Origin: Ceratodon purpureus | Lineage: Eukaryota > Streptophyta > Bryopsida > Pseudoditrichales > Ditrichaceae | Assembly (NCBI GenBank): GCA_014871385.1 | Contig: CM026422.1 | Span: forward strand, 26,148,987 to 26,212,986 | DNA length: 64,000 nucleotides | Direction of reading: 5' to 3' | In this document: positions 12,357 through 23,156 of the stretch, in pieces | How the letters are laid out: each line of letters opens with the position of its first letter | Position numbering within the stretch: position 1 is the stretch's first letter | Program-made: the position numbers and the translations under genes | The notes under the pieces: model-generated | Told to the model about the DNA's origin: nothing | What the model saw: the letters and a program-made list of their open reading frames with translations, nothing else | The model's database searches: none

Positions 12357-12958
12357 GTTGTACACAATATATCTTTTTGTACATCTATGATCTCTATCAT
12401 TTTCTATGTACAAGGCTTCTAAGGACGTGTCACTAGGAATGGTTGTATTGTAAAGTTTGTAGTGCCAGAGGTATTGTTTGTATATTCATATTCTTTGTTT
12501 TTGGGATTCGTACCAAGTCAGTTGATATTGCGTACTCTGTAATGCGGTGTGGTCAGAGCTAGTACCTTGGCGGTTTTGTATACATACATGATGTTATATG
12601 CTTGTGTATAGAATTACATAGTTTATTGAATAGTTGGTACTGTCGTATAGTTTGTATGTTCAATGCACTTGTTTCGTGAAGTTGCAATATGTCCATGTTT
12701 CCGGTTGGACTGCTTGTACTTCGAATTGTATTGAGCTTGTGTCCATCCATTCACTTGTACTCATTGCACCTCTTGATCATCTCTAAGTAGTGTCTTACCT
12801 TCATTTGTACTGTTCATTAGTGTTACTAAAGTACGGTGCTCTATTTTGTACAGCTAATTTGTACTATGTGTACAAAATTGTACACCGTTCATAGCCAAGT
12901 CCAAATTATTTGTACATTGTTTGTACATTTTAGACTCCAGTCCAAACCATGATGTACT
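12357..12958. other. Non-coding spacer rich in GTAC/TGTACA words
   Basis: No coding exon was recognised. The stretch is conspicuously rich in TGTAC, GTACA and GTACAA words, as are the spacers near 14.8, 20.9, 23.4, 25.4-26.4, 27.3 and 28.9 kb. Confidence 0.4.
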
Positions 12959-14240
12959 ATGTGTTACTTGACAATTCATAGAGCATGCGGAGGAAGCGAC
13001 GATGAAGAGCTCATCGACACCGACATGCAAGGAAGGGATTCACCAACGACTGTTGGATTTATGGAAGACCAAGTTCTTAGAACAGTCGAAGAGGTAGAAG
13101 TACAAGTTGAAGTTCGCGAAGCAATTGAGAACACCATTGCAGGCGGAGGAGAAGATGAGAGAGGTGCGTTGGGGCCAGGGGTCAAGATATTTCGGAGGGT
13201 GATACACTACTGATATCCACTGCGGGTGAGGGTGTCCAGGCGGGAACAATTACAGATGTAATTGGAAACACCATTGCGAGCGGAGGAGAAGATGAAGGAG
13301 GAGTCTTCGGGCCCGAGGGACATGAATTCACGGAGGGTGATACTTTAGTGATATCCACTGCGGGTGAGGGGGGTGGGGAGGGAACAATTACAGGACAGGA
13401 GCAAGAGGCAGGGGCAGTTGAAATCATCATGGAGGAGCATGGAGCAACCGGGGGAACATTACAACAGCCAATTACATCATTAGGGTATGGTCATGCAACT
13501 TTGCCAAATATTATTCCCATTTCATATCATCTCATGTGAAATGTAAAGCTGAATATTGTAATCAGTGAGTACTTAGTGTACTAATTCTGTTCTCAGTGTA
13601 GTAGTTTTGTTACTAATGTCTCGAGTTATAGGGGCGGCAATCCCAGCGGCGAAGAACGTAGAGGAATGCCTGATGACAAAGAACCTGAAGAATTCGATAC
13701 TCAAGTCGATGTTCGTTCTAAGAACAAAGCAGATTCAAGAGGGAAAAAGCGTAATGTCGGGGAAGCCCCACTGCGAATTCAGCCGACAAGGGGTGTAAGT
13801 TCAGAGAAGGAAAGAGGGACAGTTACAGTTTTAAAAAAAAAAAGCGAACGGGTAGACAGCAGAAAGATCAAGAACAAGATGCAGACCAAGCCGAGGGCTC
13901 AATTATAGTTAAAACAAACAAGCGAAAGGGAAGGGAGCAGAAAGACCAAGACGAAGATGCAGACCAGGCCGAGGGCACAGGCTCCAGGAAGAAGAGCAAG
14001 GTTCTCAAAAATCAGACTGAGCGGGCAAACCTTGGTGATCAGCAGAAGGGCGATTCACTTGAAGACGGCGCCGACATTCATGATGAAGGAGAGGAGCCGG
14101 TTGGAGTAGGCAAGAAATAGGGAAAGCGGGACAACAACAAGAAGAAGGATTTGCAGTCGAAAGTGAGCAAAGGAGGGCCAATCCTCAATCGCCTGTTGAC
14201 GCCCGCAGCCCCTTGTGTGTTGCAGCGGTTTCCTAGTTGG
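12959..14240 (+). pseudogene. Low-complexity coding remnants with internal tandem duplications
   Basis: Several short ORFs in changing frames encode acidic, then Gly-rich, then Lys/Arg-rich peptides. The first reads DDEELIDTDMQ and VEEVEVQVEVREAIE. A later one (13,666-13,908) is basic with KNKADSRGKK, and a second basic stretch follows to about 14,240. It is not clear whether this is the 5' part of the SUVR gene at 14,387, a separate gene, or the tail of the upstream pseudogene. No known domain is visible. A short segment of it (about 13,470-13,680) recurs inverted at 26,860-27,060. Confidence 0.4.
13118..13382 (+). repeat. Imperfect tandem duplication, unit about 140 bases
   Basis: The segment with AACACCATTGC, GGCGGAGGAGAAGATGA and GATATCCACTGCGGGTGAGG occurs twice in tandem (about 13,118-13,230 and 13,258-13,375). 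The second copy has small insertions and substitutions. A shorter tandem duplication of about 65 bases (AAGATGCAGACCA core) lies at about 13,840-13,980. Confidence 0.65.
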
Positions 14241-14386
14241 TAAAGGAGGTCGCTACAACCGGACCAGTTTTAATTTTTTGATTTATAGTTGTAGCTTCTC
14301 TAATACTAGATTCTCGACTAGGAGCTTACACAGTTTTGAGGTTGCGTTTCTATCCATAGTAACATTAGTGCTATAATGTACGCGAC
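14241..14386. other. Short spacer before the pre-SET exon
   Basis: Contains stop codons in all frames and no feature beyond GTAC-type words. It may be an intron, or the 5' side of the pre-SET exon. Confidence 0.3.
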
Positions 14387-14668
14387 TTGTCGAATGGATT
14401 AGAATGCGTTCCAATCTCGGTGTGGGTGCCAGTTAAGGAATTTCATGCTTTAGAGGAATTCACGTACATTCCTCGCTCCAGAGCATCCACACTTGCATCT
14501 ACCCACTTGAGTAAGATGAAATTGGTTTTCCCGGAGTCTAGCACTGGTTGTGACAATAGCTGCCTTGGGAGAGGATGCAGCTGTGGGCTACAAAACCTTG
14601 TCCACTTAGCTTATACAACACGGGGTCGGCAGTATAGTTCTCTCGTGTACCAACACGTAAGTATTGTC
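14387..14668 (+). pseudogene. Pre-SET exon of a SUVR-type histone methyltransferase (split gene, part 1)
   Basis: The reading frame has CVPISVWVPVKEF, EEFTYIPRSRAS, FPESSTGCDNSCLGRGCSCG and AYTTRGRQYSSLVYQH. This fits the start of the pre-SET zinc region of plant SUVR1/2/4 proteins (SU(VAR)3-9-related histone H3 methyltransferases), where a FxYI motif precedes the first Cys cluster. The exon ends in a consensus donor, CAC/GTAAGT, at 14,668/14,669 in phase 0. The intron is interrupted at 14,842 by a copia LTR. The SET half is not downstream; it is inverted at 29,938-29,123. The 5' limit is uncertain because the chosen start is only the first ATG in the frame. Confidence 0.65.
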
Positions 14669-14836
14669 TAATTCAAATAGATAAGTCTATTTTACGACCA
14701 ACATTGCAAGGAATCAAGGTTTCCGTTGGTTTGAAATTTATCTTCTCTGTACACAATTGTTCTTTGTAAACAGCTTTGTCTACCAATTTCTTATTTCTGT
14801 ATTGTTCTTTAGTGGGAACTAGTACGATGTATACTG

Positions 14837-14841
14837 ATTGG
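14837..14841 (+). repeat. Copia target-site duplication, left copy (ATTGG)
   Basis: ATTGG immediately precedes the LTR start TGCTGGAG at 14,842. The same five bases, on the opposite strand, abut the terminal end of an LTR remnant at 29,972-29,976. Copia-type elements make 5-bp duplications. Confidence 0.65.
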
Positions 14842-15268
14842 TGCTGGAGTTGAGGTAGCTTGTAGTTAAGGCATTGTAAATAGAGTTTGCAATGAGGTAG
14901 AATTAGAAGGGGGGAAGTAAAAGGGGAGAAAAGGGAGAGAGGTCATTTACCACATGGTGCACATGTGGCATGAGTAGGTGAAGAGATAAGGACCAGCCCA
15001 CTTGCATTGACTAAGCCAAGTCAATGATAAGGTTGGAAGACAAGTGGGTGGTGGTTAAGTCTTAGGGCCGGCCATGAGTGCCACGTGTCCTAGAGGGACT
15101 TGCAAGTGGCTTGGAATGTCTCTTGAGAGTCCCTTAGAGATGTGCAACCAAGTACTATAAGTAAAGAGCTTCGAAAGAAGCTCATATCTCACTCCATTCA
15201 TTGTTTGTACTACTTTGTGTGCTACACTTGTTAGAGCAACCATCTCTCTTCTTCTTTTAACTTCAATA
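14842..15268 (+). repeat. Copia LTR, + orientation (5' LTR)
   Basis: 427 bases starting TGCTGGAGTTGAGGTAGC and ending TTCAATA, followed at once by a primer-binding site. Near-identical LTRs lie on the - strand at 18,172-18,599 and 34,142-34,569 (428 bases each), with a remnant at 29,977. The LTR includes the GTACTATAAGTA and TGGCATGAGTAGG segments shared with LTR2. Confidence 0.85.
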
Positions 15269-15285
15269 GGTTATGGGCCCACTCA
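15269..15285 (+). other. Primer-binding site, half-tRNA-iMet type
   Basis: GGTTATGGGCCCACTC directly follows the LTR. It matches, with one change, the complement of the anticodon stem-loop of initiator methionine tRNA (GGTTATGAGCCC), not the tRNA 3' end. Priming from an internally cleaved iMet tRNA is known for Drosophila copia and yeast Ty5. The same site follows the - strand LTRs at 34,141 and 18,171. Confidence 0.6.
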
Positions 15286-16007
15286 TGTGAGTTGCAAGTC
15301 AAAGTTCTTTGGTTGCTAAGCAGTTTGGAGGAGGACTTCTAAGGCATTGTGTGTGTGAGGTGCACAAGGGCTGATTTAGAGCATTGGAGGTGCACAACGG
15401 CTGATTTGGAGTATTGGAGGTGCACGAGGGCTCATTTGGAGCCTTTGAGGTGCACAAGGGTTGATTTGGAGATTTGGGGAGGCACATAGAGTTGCAAGAG
15501 TGGTGGAGGTGCTCATTCAAAGCTTTTGGACCTTGTAAGTGTTCAAACATTGTGGATGTGCTTGCTTGCTCTCTAATGGTGCTGATTTGAGTGATTGAGG
15601 TGCATAGATGCACATTGGAGTCTAGGTGATGCTCTTTGAAGTCATTCAAGGCCATCTTGGCATGTAGGAGCAAAGAAAGGGGAGGTATACTTGAGTGAGG
15701 TGCAAAGGTTTGCATTTGAGTTCATTGTGAGAGGACTTGAGTGCTTCAAGTGAACCATTGCACATTTGAGCTAGAAGGGACTCAATTTGATTGATTGGAG
15801 TGTGCACTCACACACTAAGGCCTTGTAAGGGCTGATCTGCTAGTTGGAGGCGCTTACATGATTATGAGAGCCTAGTAGGGGCGGATGTGAGTGTGAGAGG
15901 TGTGCATAAGTACCTTGGTATCTAGAAGGGGCTGGAAGTGAGTGGAGAGGTGCCATATTGCACATTGAGAGCTTGAAGGGGCTGATCTTGGCATATTGAG
16001 TGTCATC
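15286..16007 (+). repeat. Copia 5' leader with tandem short repeats
   Basis: Untranslated leader between LTR and gag. At about 15,340-15,480 a unit of roughly 33 bases built from GGAGGTGCACAAGGGCTGATTTGGAG repeats with variation. The equivalent leader on the - strand is at 33,850-34,060, and a shortened one at 18,001-18,130. Confidence 0.65.
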
Positions 16008-17998
16008 ATCGCTACATTTGATAATGAGAGTGCTAAGAGCATTGACAAGCTCAAGGGGCCAATCGAAGCATGGAAGACATTGTGCAACATCCATGAGATA
16101 AAGAGCTAGTCCAACATTCTCTTTATTCGTCGCAAGTTCTTTATTATCAAGATGCAAGAAGGTGATGACATGCTTACCCACATCAACCATGTGAGAGACG
16201 TTGCTGATCAAATCAATTGTTTGGATGTGCCCGTCGAAAATGACGATGTTGTCATGACCTTTTTTGAGAGCTTGCCACCTTCTTCTGAGAACTTGATCAC
16301 GGCCTTGGAGACCTTGCGTTTTGAAGACCTTGCGGTTTGAAGACCTTACCATAGAGTTTGTGACGGCAAGGAAGATGCATGAAGCGTCCAAACGCAAAAA
16401 GAAGGAGGTTCATGGAGATGATGCGGCCTTCCCATAAAGGCAGAACAAGGGAGGTAGCTCATTCTCACTCAGAGAGCCCAAGGTGTGTTACAATTGTGGC
16501 AAGCGGGGCCTCATTGCAAAACATTGCTACAAAGCAGAAAAGTGGGAGCGAGACAATGCAAACGAAGCCAAAGACAAGGAGGGTGCCAACCATGCAAAGG
16601 ATGAAGATGACAACAAGATGGATCCTACTTCAAGTCCATTTGCAACACAAGATGGAACCTACGTCAAGTCCATTTGCTGATGGATCATGGATTGGAGTGC
16701 TACAAAGCACATGACACCTTATAGGGCGGCACTTGACACATATGATACAAGGAGTGTGCACTTTCTTCAAAGCATGGTAAGCGGTATGTGACCTTGGCAA
16801 AGATGACTTGTCCATGTCGTTAGGTGAAGAATGTAAGCAAGGGAAGCAACACAGGGCACCATTTCCAAAGGATGGAGTAAAACGTGCGTCGAATCCATTA
16901 GAGATTGTGCATTCAGATGCGCCCGGTCCTATGAAGACCACATCCATGGGTGGTGCAAGGTACTTCGTGACCTTCATTGATGACTTTTCAAGGCGAGTGT
17001 GGTTGTATTCCTTGAAGACCAAGGGAGAGTGCCTTGAGAAGTTCAAGGAGTTCAATCACTCAAGGAATTCAAGGAATTCAAGGAATTCACTTGCGGAGAC
17101 GCAATTGGAGCACAAGATCAAGGTTTTCCGATCAGACAATGGAGGGGAGTTCATCTCCAAGGCCTTCCAACGCTACTTGAAGAAGCACCTCATCCAACGA
17201 CAACCATCACCACCATACACACCACAACAAAACGGAGTTGCGGAGCGAGCCAATCGCACCATTGTGGAGATGGCAAGGAGCATGCATCATGCTCAACGGC
17301 TCAAGCTTTCATTTTGTGCGGAAGCAGTGGCCAATGCGGTGTACATTCGCATCCGGTGCCCCACTCGTGCTCTTGTTAGCATCACTCCACAAGAGGCTTG
17401 GAGTGGGCGCAAGCCATGCATTGCACACATGCGTGTGTTTGGATGCATTGCTTATGCCAAGGCGGTTGATGCAAAGAGAGGTAAGCTTGATGCAAAAGGT
17501 ACTTAGTGTATGTTTCTTGGATATTGTGAGGAAACTAAGGCCTATCGTTTTATGTGCATTGAGACTAGAAAGATCATCAAGAGTCGTGATGTTGTGTTTG
17601 ATGAGGAGAGCACTAGTGTTGGAGATGAGTCCAAGTGAAAGTAATGTGGCACCTTCGTTGTTGATGGTGGACGAATCTTCCAAACCAACTTCTTCTAGTG
17701 ACCATGAGGATGCCAAGGAGGACGAGAAGGAGGATAAAGAAGAAGTGGATGAGGAGACAAGCAAGGGGCGTTCACCAACATCATCGTCACCAGGAGGTGA
17801 AGGAAAGGAGAGGGAGGCACCCGCTATCCAAGACGAGAACGGGGTCCACTTGGAGAGTGGAGGTAGAACCACATCTTGCCGCAACAAGAAGTGAAACGGG
17901 CCAATGTGGCCAACCTTGAAGACCCATTGAGTTTGTGTGAGGCTTTGCAATCGAAGGATGCAAGCAAGTGGGAGGTTGCCTCTTGCAAGAAGGATATG
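16008..17998 (+). pseudogene. Copia gag-pol remnant, + strand
   Basis: The gag start codon is lost (ATC at 16,008 where the - strand copy has ATG). About 230 bases of gag are deleted between DKLK and GPIEAWKTLCNIHE, at a junction of shared G-rich bases. After that come the rest of gag, a CCHC knuckle (CYNCGKRGLIAKHC) and a shortened protease region. The integrase ORF at 16,808-17,506 has HSD, FRSDNGGEF and NGVAERANRT, the three acidic positions of a DDE integrase, and an Asn-Ser-Arg stutter from a short AAGGAATTC repeat at about 17,058-17,090. A TAG at 17,504-17,506 and later frame changes follow. The copy stops near 17,998 at the start of the reverse-transcriptase region, where it joins an inverted copia leader. 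Confidence 0.85.
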
Positions 17999-18000
17999 AC

Positions 18001-18171
18001 TCTTGCAACTCTATGTGCCTCGCCAAATCTCCAAATGAACCCTTGTGCACCTCCTGTGCTAAAAATTAGCGCTTGTGCACGTCACACACACAGTGCCTCA
18101 CAAAACCTCCTCCAAACTACTAAGCAACCAATGAACTCTGACTAGCAACTCACATGAGTGGGCCCATAACC
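18001..18171 (-). repeat. Copia leader fragment, - orientation
   Basis: Leader sequence including the primer-binding site, read on the - strand from 18,171 downward. It is fused at about 17,998-18,002 to + strand pol, with a few shared bases (ACTC) at the join. This is the head-to-head junction of two copia pieces. Confidence 0.65.
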
Positions 18172-18599
18172 TATTGAGATTGAAAGAAGAAGAGAGATGG
18201 TTGCTCTAACAAGTGTAGCACACAAAGTAGTACAAAGAATGAATGGAGTGAGATAAGAGCTTCTTTCGAAGCTCTTTACTTATAGTACTTGGTTGCACAT
18301 CTCTAAGGGACTCTCAAGAGACATTCCAAGCCACTTGCCAGTCCCTGTAGGACACCTGGCACTCATGGCCGCCCCTAAGACTTAGCGACCACCCACTTGC
18401 CCTTCCAACCTTATCATTGACCCGGCTTAGCCAATGCAAGTGGGCTGGTCCATATCTCTTCACCTACTCGTGCCACATGTACACCATATGGTAGATCACC
18501 TCACTCCCTTTTCTCCGCTTTTACTTCCCCCCTTCTAATTCTACCTCATTGCAAACTCTATTTACAATGCCTTAACTACGAGCTACCTAAACTCCAACA
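18172..18599 (-). repeat. Copia LTR, - orientation
   Basis: A 428-base LTR with TGTTGGAG at its 5' end (18,599) and CAATA at its 3' end (18,172). A purine-rich stretch (GCAAAGTGGGAG on the - strand) sits just before it, like a polypurine tract, and pol precedes it. It therefore behaves as the 3' LTR of the pol fragment at 18,665-19,395 and also as the 5' LTR of the leader at 18,001-18,171. That is the layout of two elements sharing one LTR. Confidence 0.8.
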
Positions 18600-18664
18600 C
18601 TCCCACTTTGCGAGTAGTTACCTTCTCGCAGTCCCATGGCCTTTGCTAATCGATGGTGCCTCTC

Positions 18665-19395
18665 TTACGCAAGTGCCTCTCGGAGTTGGCTCATATAGAT
18701 GTCTTCCTCCAAATCTCCATTCAAGAAAGTCGTCTTGACATCCATTTGATGGATCTCCAAGTCCAATGCCGGTCCTAGTGCAAGGATGCACCCAATGGTG
18801 TCGAACTTGGCCACGGGAGCAAAGGTCTCATGGAAGTCTTCTCCCGCAACTTGTAAGAAGGCTTTGGCCACCAATCTTGCCTTGTGGCGTACACCTTCTC
18901 CTGTAGCATCCTTCTTGGTGCGAAACACCCACTTGCATCCAACACTCTTGCGGCCCTTTGGAAGGCGAGCCAACTCCCATGTTCCATTAGCAATGAAGGA
19001 GTCATATCCTTCTTGCATGGCAACCTCCCACTTGCTTGCATCCAGCGATTGCAAAGCCTCACACAAACTCAATGGATCTTCAAGGTTGGCCACATTGGCC
19101 CGTTCCACTTCTTGTTGCGGCAAGATGTGGTTCTTCCACCACTCTCCAAGTGGACGCCGTTCTCGTCTTGGATAGCGGGTGCCTCCCTCTCCTTTCCTTC
19201 ACCTCCCGGTGACAATGATGTTGGTGAATGGGCCTCACTTGTCTCCTCCTCTTCTTCTTCACTCTTCTTCTACTTGGTTTTGGATTCTTCATGGTCACTA
19301 GAAAAGGTTGGTTTGGAAGATTCGTCCACCAACACCAACAAAGGTGCCACGCTACTCCCACTTGGACCCATCTCGAAACCATCACCAACACTAGT
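18665..19395 (-). pseudogene. Copia pol fragment, - strand (reverse-transcriptase N-terminal part)
   Basis: The ORF from 19,123 to 18,665 reads MPQQEVERANVANLEDP, KSVGCKWVFRTKKDATGEG, HETFAPVAKFDTIGC and HQMDVKTTFLNGDLEEDIYM, the start of a Ty1/copia reverse transcriptase. Upstream (19,391-19,080) is the Ser/Glu-rich linker that follows integrase, in another frame. The YVDD part and RNase H are missing because the sequence runs straight into the LTR. The upstream limit is a breakpoint near 19,395. Confidence 0.75.
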
Positions 19396-19995
19396 GCTCT
19401 TGAGGGTTAGAATGCGCTAGGGTCGTTCTCGGGCCTCTGAGTACCATCGTGTACATCGTGTACACTTAGTACAAAATGTCCAAGGATGGATACTCCGTGT
19501 ATTCTGGCGACATCGCGGGGCGCTTTTCTATCGTGCAGAGTCCAATTTGTCGCTTCTACTGAGGTTGATGGTGTCCACGAGGATGGCACGGACCAAGGTC
19601 AAAGTACCGTCGGTCGTCGGCCATCCACGCGCGGAAGTTATCCTAGCCGAGGGACATTGCTGTAGAGGCGTAGACCTCCAAGGCAGTGAGACCCTAGAAG
19701 TTGGGATTGAGGCGGGCTCGACGAACCACCTCGGGGAGATCAGCTTGAGTGTAGGGTGCACGGTTAGTGCGATGGAGGATGCGAGCTTCAGCGCGAGCAG
19801 TGAGGGCTTGCGTAAGAGGGGAGACCGAAGGAGAGAGGGCAGCCTGTAGCCTGCTCCTGTTTATTCCCGCGCCTTGGCGATGGTGTCCACGCTGACCCAT
19901 GAATGCTGTTGAGGGAGTTTTAATTGTTGTTGCATATTCTTTGTGCATGTAGGATTTCTGAATTTGTTGGGCTTAGATTGTTCTTCTCTTAGGCA
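19396..19995. other. GC-richer spacer of unknown origin
   Basis: Lies between the copia fragment and the second transposase. It starts with several GTAC words. Short ORFs on both strands show no recognisable domain; a - strand frame (19,948-19,694) has an Arg/Ala-rich stretch that may be a decayed exon. The last bases before 19,996 (CTTCTCTTAGGCAATGG) could be a 3' splice site and leader for the transposase. Confidence 0.35.
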
Positions 19996-22900
19996 ATGGG
20001 GAATGCAAGAGGTGCACTGCGACGTGCAGTAGTGAAGAGGAAGGGGCCCTCTGCAAGGGCTGAGGATTATGATGCGATGAGGGAAGGTCTAAGAGAGGGA
20101 GAGGCAGAGAGACAACGTAAACGTAGAGAGTTGCAGAGGGAGAGAGAAAGGGAGGCTAGGTTGCTTGCTACTGCCGAGGAGGAACCTGGGGAGGGCAACG
20201 AGCGATCTTCTCGAGAACTACTGCATGTGGTGTCTGAGACCGTAAACTTTTTCATGAGTCAAATGCTAGGTTGTCCCGATGCCCAATCTCGTTTGAAGAT
20301 CATGGAGCTTTTTCTACAGGACAAATGTGTTTCTCCGTTTCTTCCTGAGTACTATCCTTGTGTGGAAGATGCGAAGGTTCAATTTGAATTTCTAAAGAAT
20401 TACTTGCATAAGTTGAACATTGTGAAGGGGTCTCATTCGGCAGATATGCTCGCAAGGAAGGCTGTTATTCTTGACGCGGCCGTATCTTCAACGGTGACAA
20501 ATGCCAAGGCTTTGTCTAGGGTTTTGAAGGTTCATCCTAGGAATTTGAGGGTTGCTGTAAGCCGCCGACATACTGTGCGTCTGGCTGGGACACCTTTTGT
20601 TCTTGCAAAACGTAAGAAGAGACCCGGTGTGCCTAACGTGGTGAAGGAGCTTGTATTGAAATGGTGGACAGAGGAGACTTGCCTGAGCCTTAACAGAAAG
20701 GAGATTGTTCAGAAGTGGATAAGTCGCAATGTAAGAGAACAACATTGCACCCACTATCTGCTTGAAACTCAGGTATAAATTCTTTCTTATTGTGCTTGAA
20801 TATAGGATCGTCGTAGTGTATAAGTCACATGCATATGTTGTGCTGCCGAATTTCAAATCCTGATGACCGGATGTAGTTAATTCCGTATTGTTTGCACTAC
20901 TGGATAGTCCTTGGTACTCTTTGGTACATCTGAGTACTGAGTTTGTATAAGTGCGTACACAAAATCCAAAAGATCTAGTTGCTTTTATCTCTTCTCATAA
21001 GCTCTATTCATGCTTGCAAAGCTCTTTTTATAAGAGATTTGTCGAGGCGCATCCAGACACTCCCATCGAGCTGGTTGCCTCTGAGAGGCTGAAGCCATAT
21101 TTTGTTAGAGCTTCCAGCAAGAGGAACGTCTGTTGCAGTAGATACCACGTGGAGATTGACATGCTCAAGGAAGGGTTCAATAGGATTCGGGATGGGAGGA
21201 GGGGAATCCACATCTCGGACAACTGCCGATGCGAGTGTGATGTATGCCTCTTCCGATCGGAAGAATCTAATTGCAGCGCCCAACTTTAGACTTACACTGA
21301 GACAACATCGATTTGGAAGGAGATTGTGTGCCCAAAGCCGGAGAATGCAGAGTGGTACGCATTGTCGTGCGTCATGGGCACGTACGCAGAGTGTGGTATT
21401 TCAAAGCTGTCGATTTGCCCTTTGGAGTCTTCAACATCAACCACTATGATTTGGAAGTGTTTTGAAAATGAAATCATTGGTTTGACAAGGAATGGGAGGC
21501 CACGGAAGAGGATCATAGAGGTTTACAAGGAGACCTCTCCTGAAATTTTTCTTAGTTACCTCAAGTCTAAACTGCCCCAGTTTGTGAGGCATAACTTCAT
21601 TTGCAAGGTGGCAAGACAACCATTGCAGGCGGTCGATGCAGTGTATGGGCAAAGACGTAATTCTGTCACATATTGATTTTGCGGAGAACTATGCCTTAGA
21701 GATTTAGAACCAGATCCAGAGCATGTACTGGTGCTCAACGCAGATCAGTATCCTTGTTCACATTACTTACCGGAATAAACCAGATCGAGAACTTGTGAAG
21801 GACTCCCATTTCTACATAACAGACGATGAACAACACGATTCCCTCTTTGTCCAGCACTGCATGATGCAGCATTGGCGATGGCTAGAGTCTCAGGGTGTGT
21901 TGGGTACTTTTAATCTATTATCAGTTTCATCTATATTGCCAGTGCATAGCTTATTTAAACTACGTACATATCATGTTTGAACAACGTGTTACTTATCTTA
22001 TTTAATAGTACCATTACAGTTCCATTACACATTGTAATTCTTTAAGGTAAACTTTGAACCATCATTATACAGACGTACACTAATTTCATATAATGCAGGC
22101 TTATAAATATTATTGATTATGCACCTCCTTCTAGGTATTTCCCCAAAGCACCATGTAGTGTGGTCAGACGGTTGTGCGGGCCATTTCAAGGGTGCCCGTG
22201 CATTGTATTTTGTGGCCAGATACCCTGGACTCACGAACGGTTGCACTATGAACTGGAACTTTTTTGGAACGGGACATGGGAAAGGGGAGTGGGACGCTGC
22301 AGGCGCTATGGTGAAGCGTGCTCTTCGGCAGTCCGAGCTACAGAACACCTGGAGGAGGATGCAAAATGCACATGATGCAGTGTGCTTCCTGAACGATAGA
22401 ATGGCCGGTCGAGTGGATACCAACTTCAAAAAGACGGGCATCAAGGAGGTCAACCGATATTTCTGGGAAATTCCCAAGGAATGTATGAGGCAACGTAGCT
22501 ATGAATGTGAGACTGTGAAAGGTTCCTAGGCATTACATTCAGTGTACTCATTTGCTGTTGCTGACCCAACCCAACTTTTTGTTCGGAGATTGTCATGCTT
22601 TTGTGCATTCTGTCTAGATAGGGACTCTACAAATTGAGTGAATACGTCCCATGTTGAAGACTGGGAACTTGTGAAACTAGAACCTTACGATCTTCAGGGA
22701 GTGCGGGAACAAATGATGGACCACGATGTATCAGCTGACGAGGACTAAAAGGAGGTTGTAGATGGCGAAGGATTTGGCGACCTGATTCGGCCGGGTGATA
22801 ACTTTGTTGTCCCAGGGATGGAGGGCAACAATGAAGGAGTAGAATTTTAAGTTCTCCAGTGCAGTAGGGCAAAATATGAGGTGGATGTTGGGTTCAAATG

Positions 22901-23156
22901 CCCATGGGGCCCGGAGTTTGAAGTTGGTGACCTCGTCATACGTGGCATTTACTATCAGAAGTGGAACAATGGCTACATATTCCTCAGCAACTCCCAACCA
23001 GCACATATTGACGCACATCTTGTGGTGCATGGCAAATTTGCTATGGTTCCAAAGCCAAGTAGACGCAAAGGGGGGGAGGTCACCTACAACATGACTGAGG
23101 ACAGTCTTGCCACCATTCGAGCTGGATTAGAGAGGTTTAGGCAACACGAAAAGTAG
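19996..23156 (+). pseudogene. Second DDE-type transposase, decayed (SDG / HGKGxxD family)
   Basis: Exon 1 (19,996-20,772) encodes a basic Arg/Glu-rich start and a helix-rich region and ends at a GTATAA donor. A second segment, 20,951-21,676, has HKLYSCLQSSFYKRF, LKPYFVRASSKRNVCCSRYH and CRCECDVC. It carries a TAG at 21,287-21,289, loses frame near 21,650, and after the HIDFAENYALEI motif has another TAG. After an intron ending near 22,133 comes VVWSDGCAGHFKGARALYF and FFGTGHGKGEWDAAGAMVKRAL, giving the remaining acidic positions. Weaker C-terminal pieces run to 23,156 (FEVGDLVIRG). Proteins with SDG and HGKGxxDxxG motifs form a transposase-like family found widely in animals, plants and protists. 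At least two stops and one frameshift make it inactive here. Confidence 0.7.
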
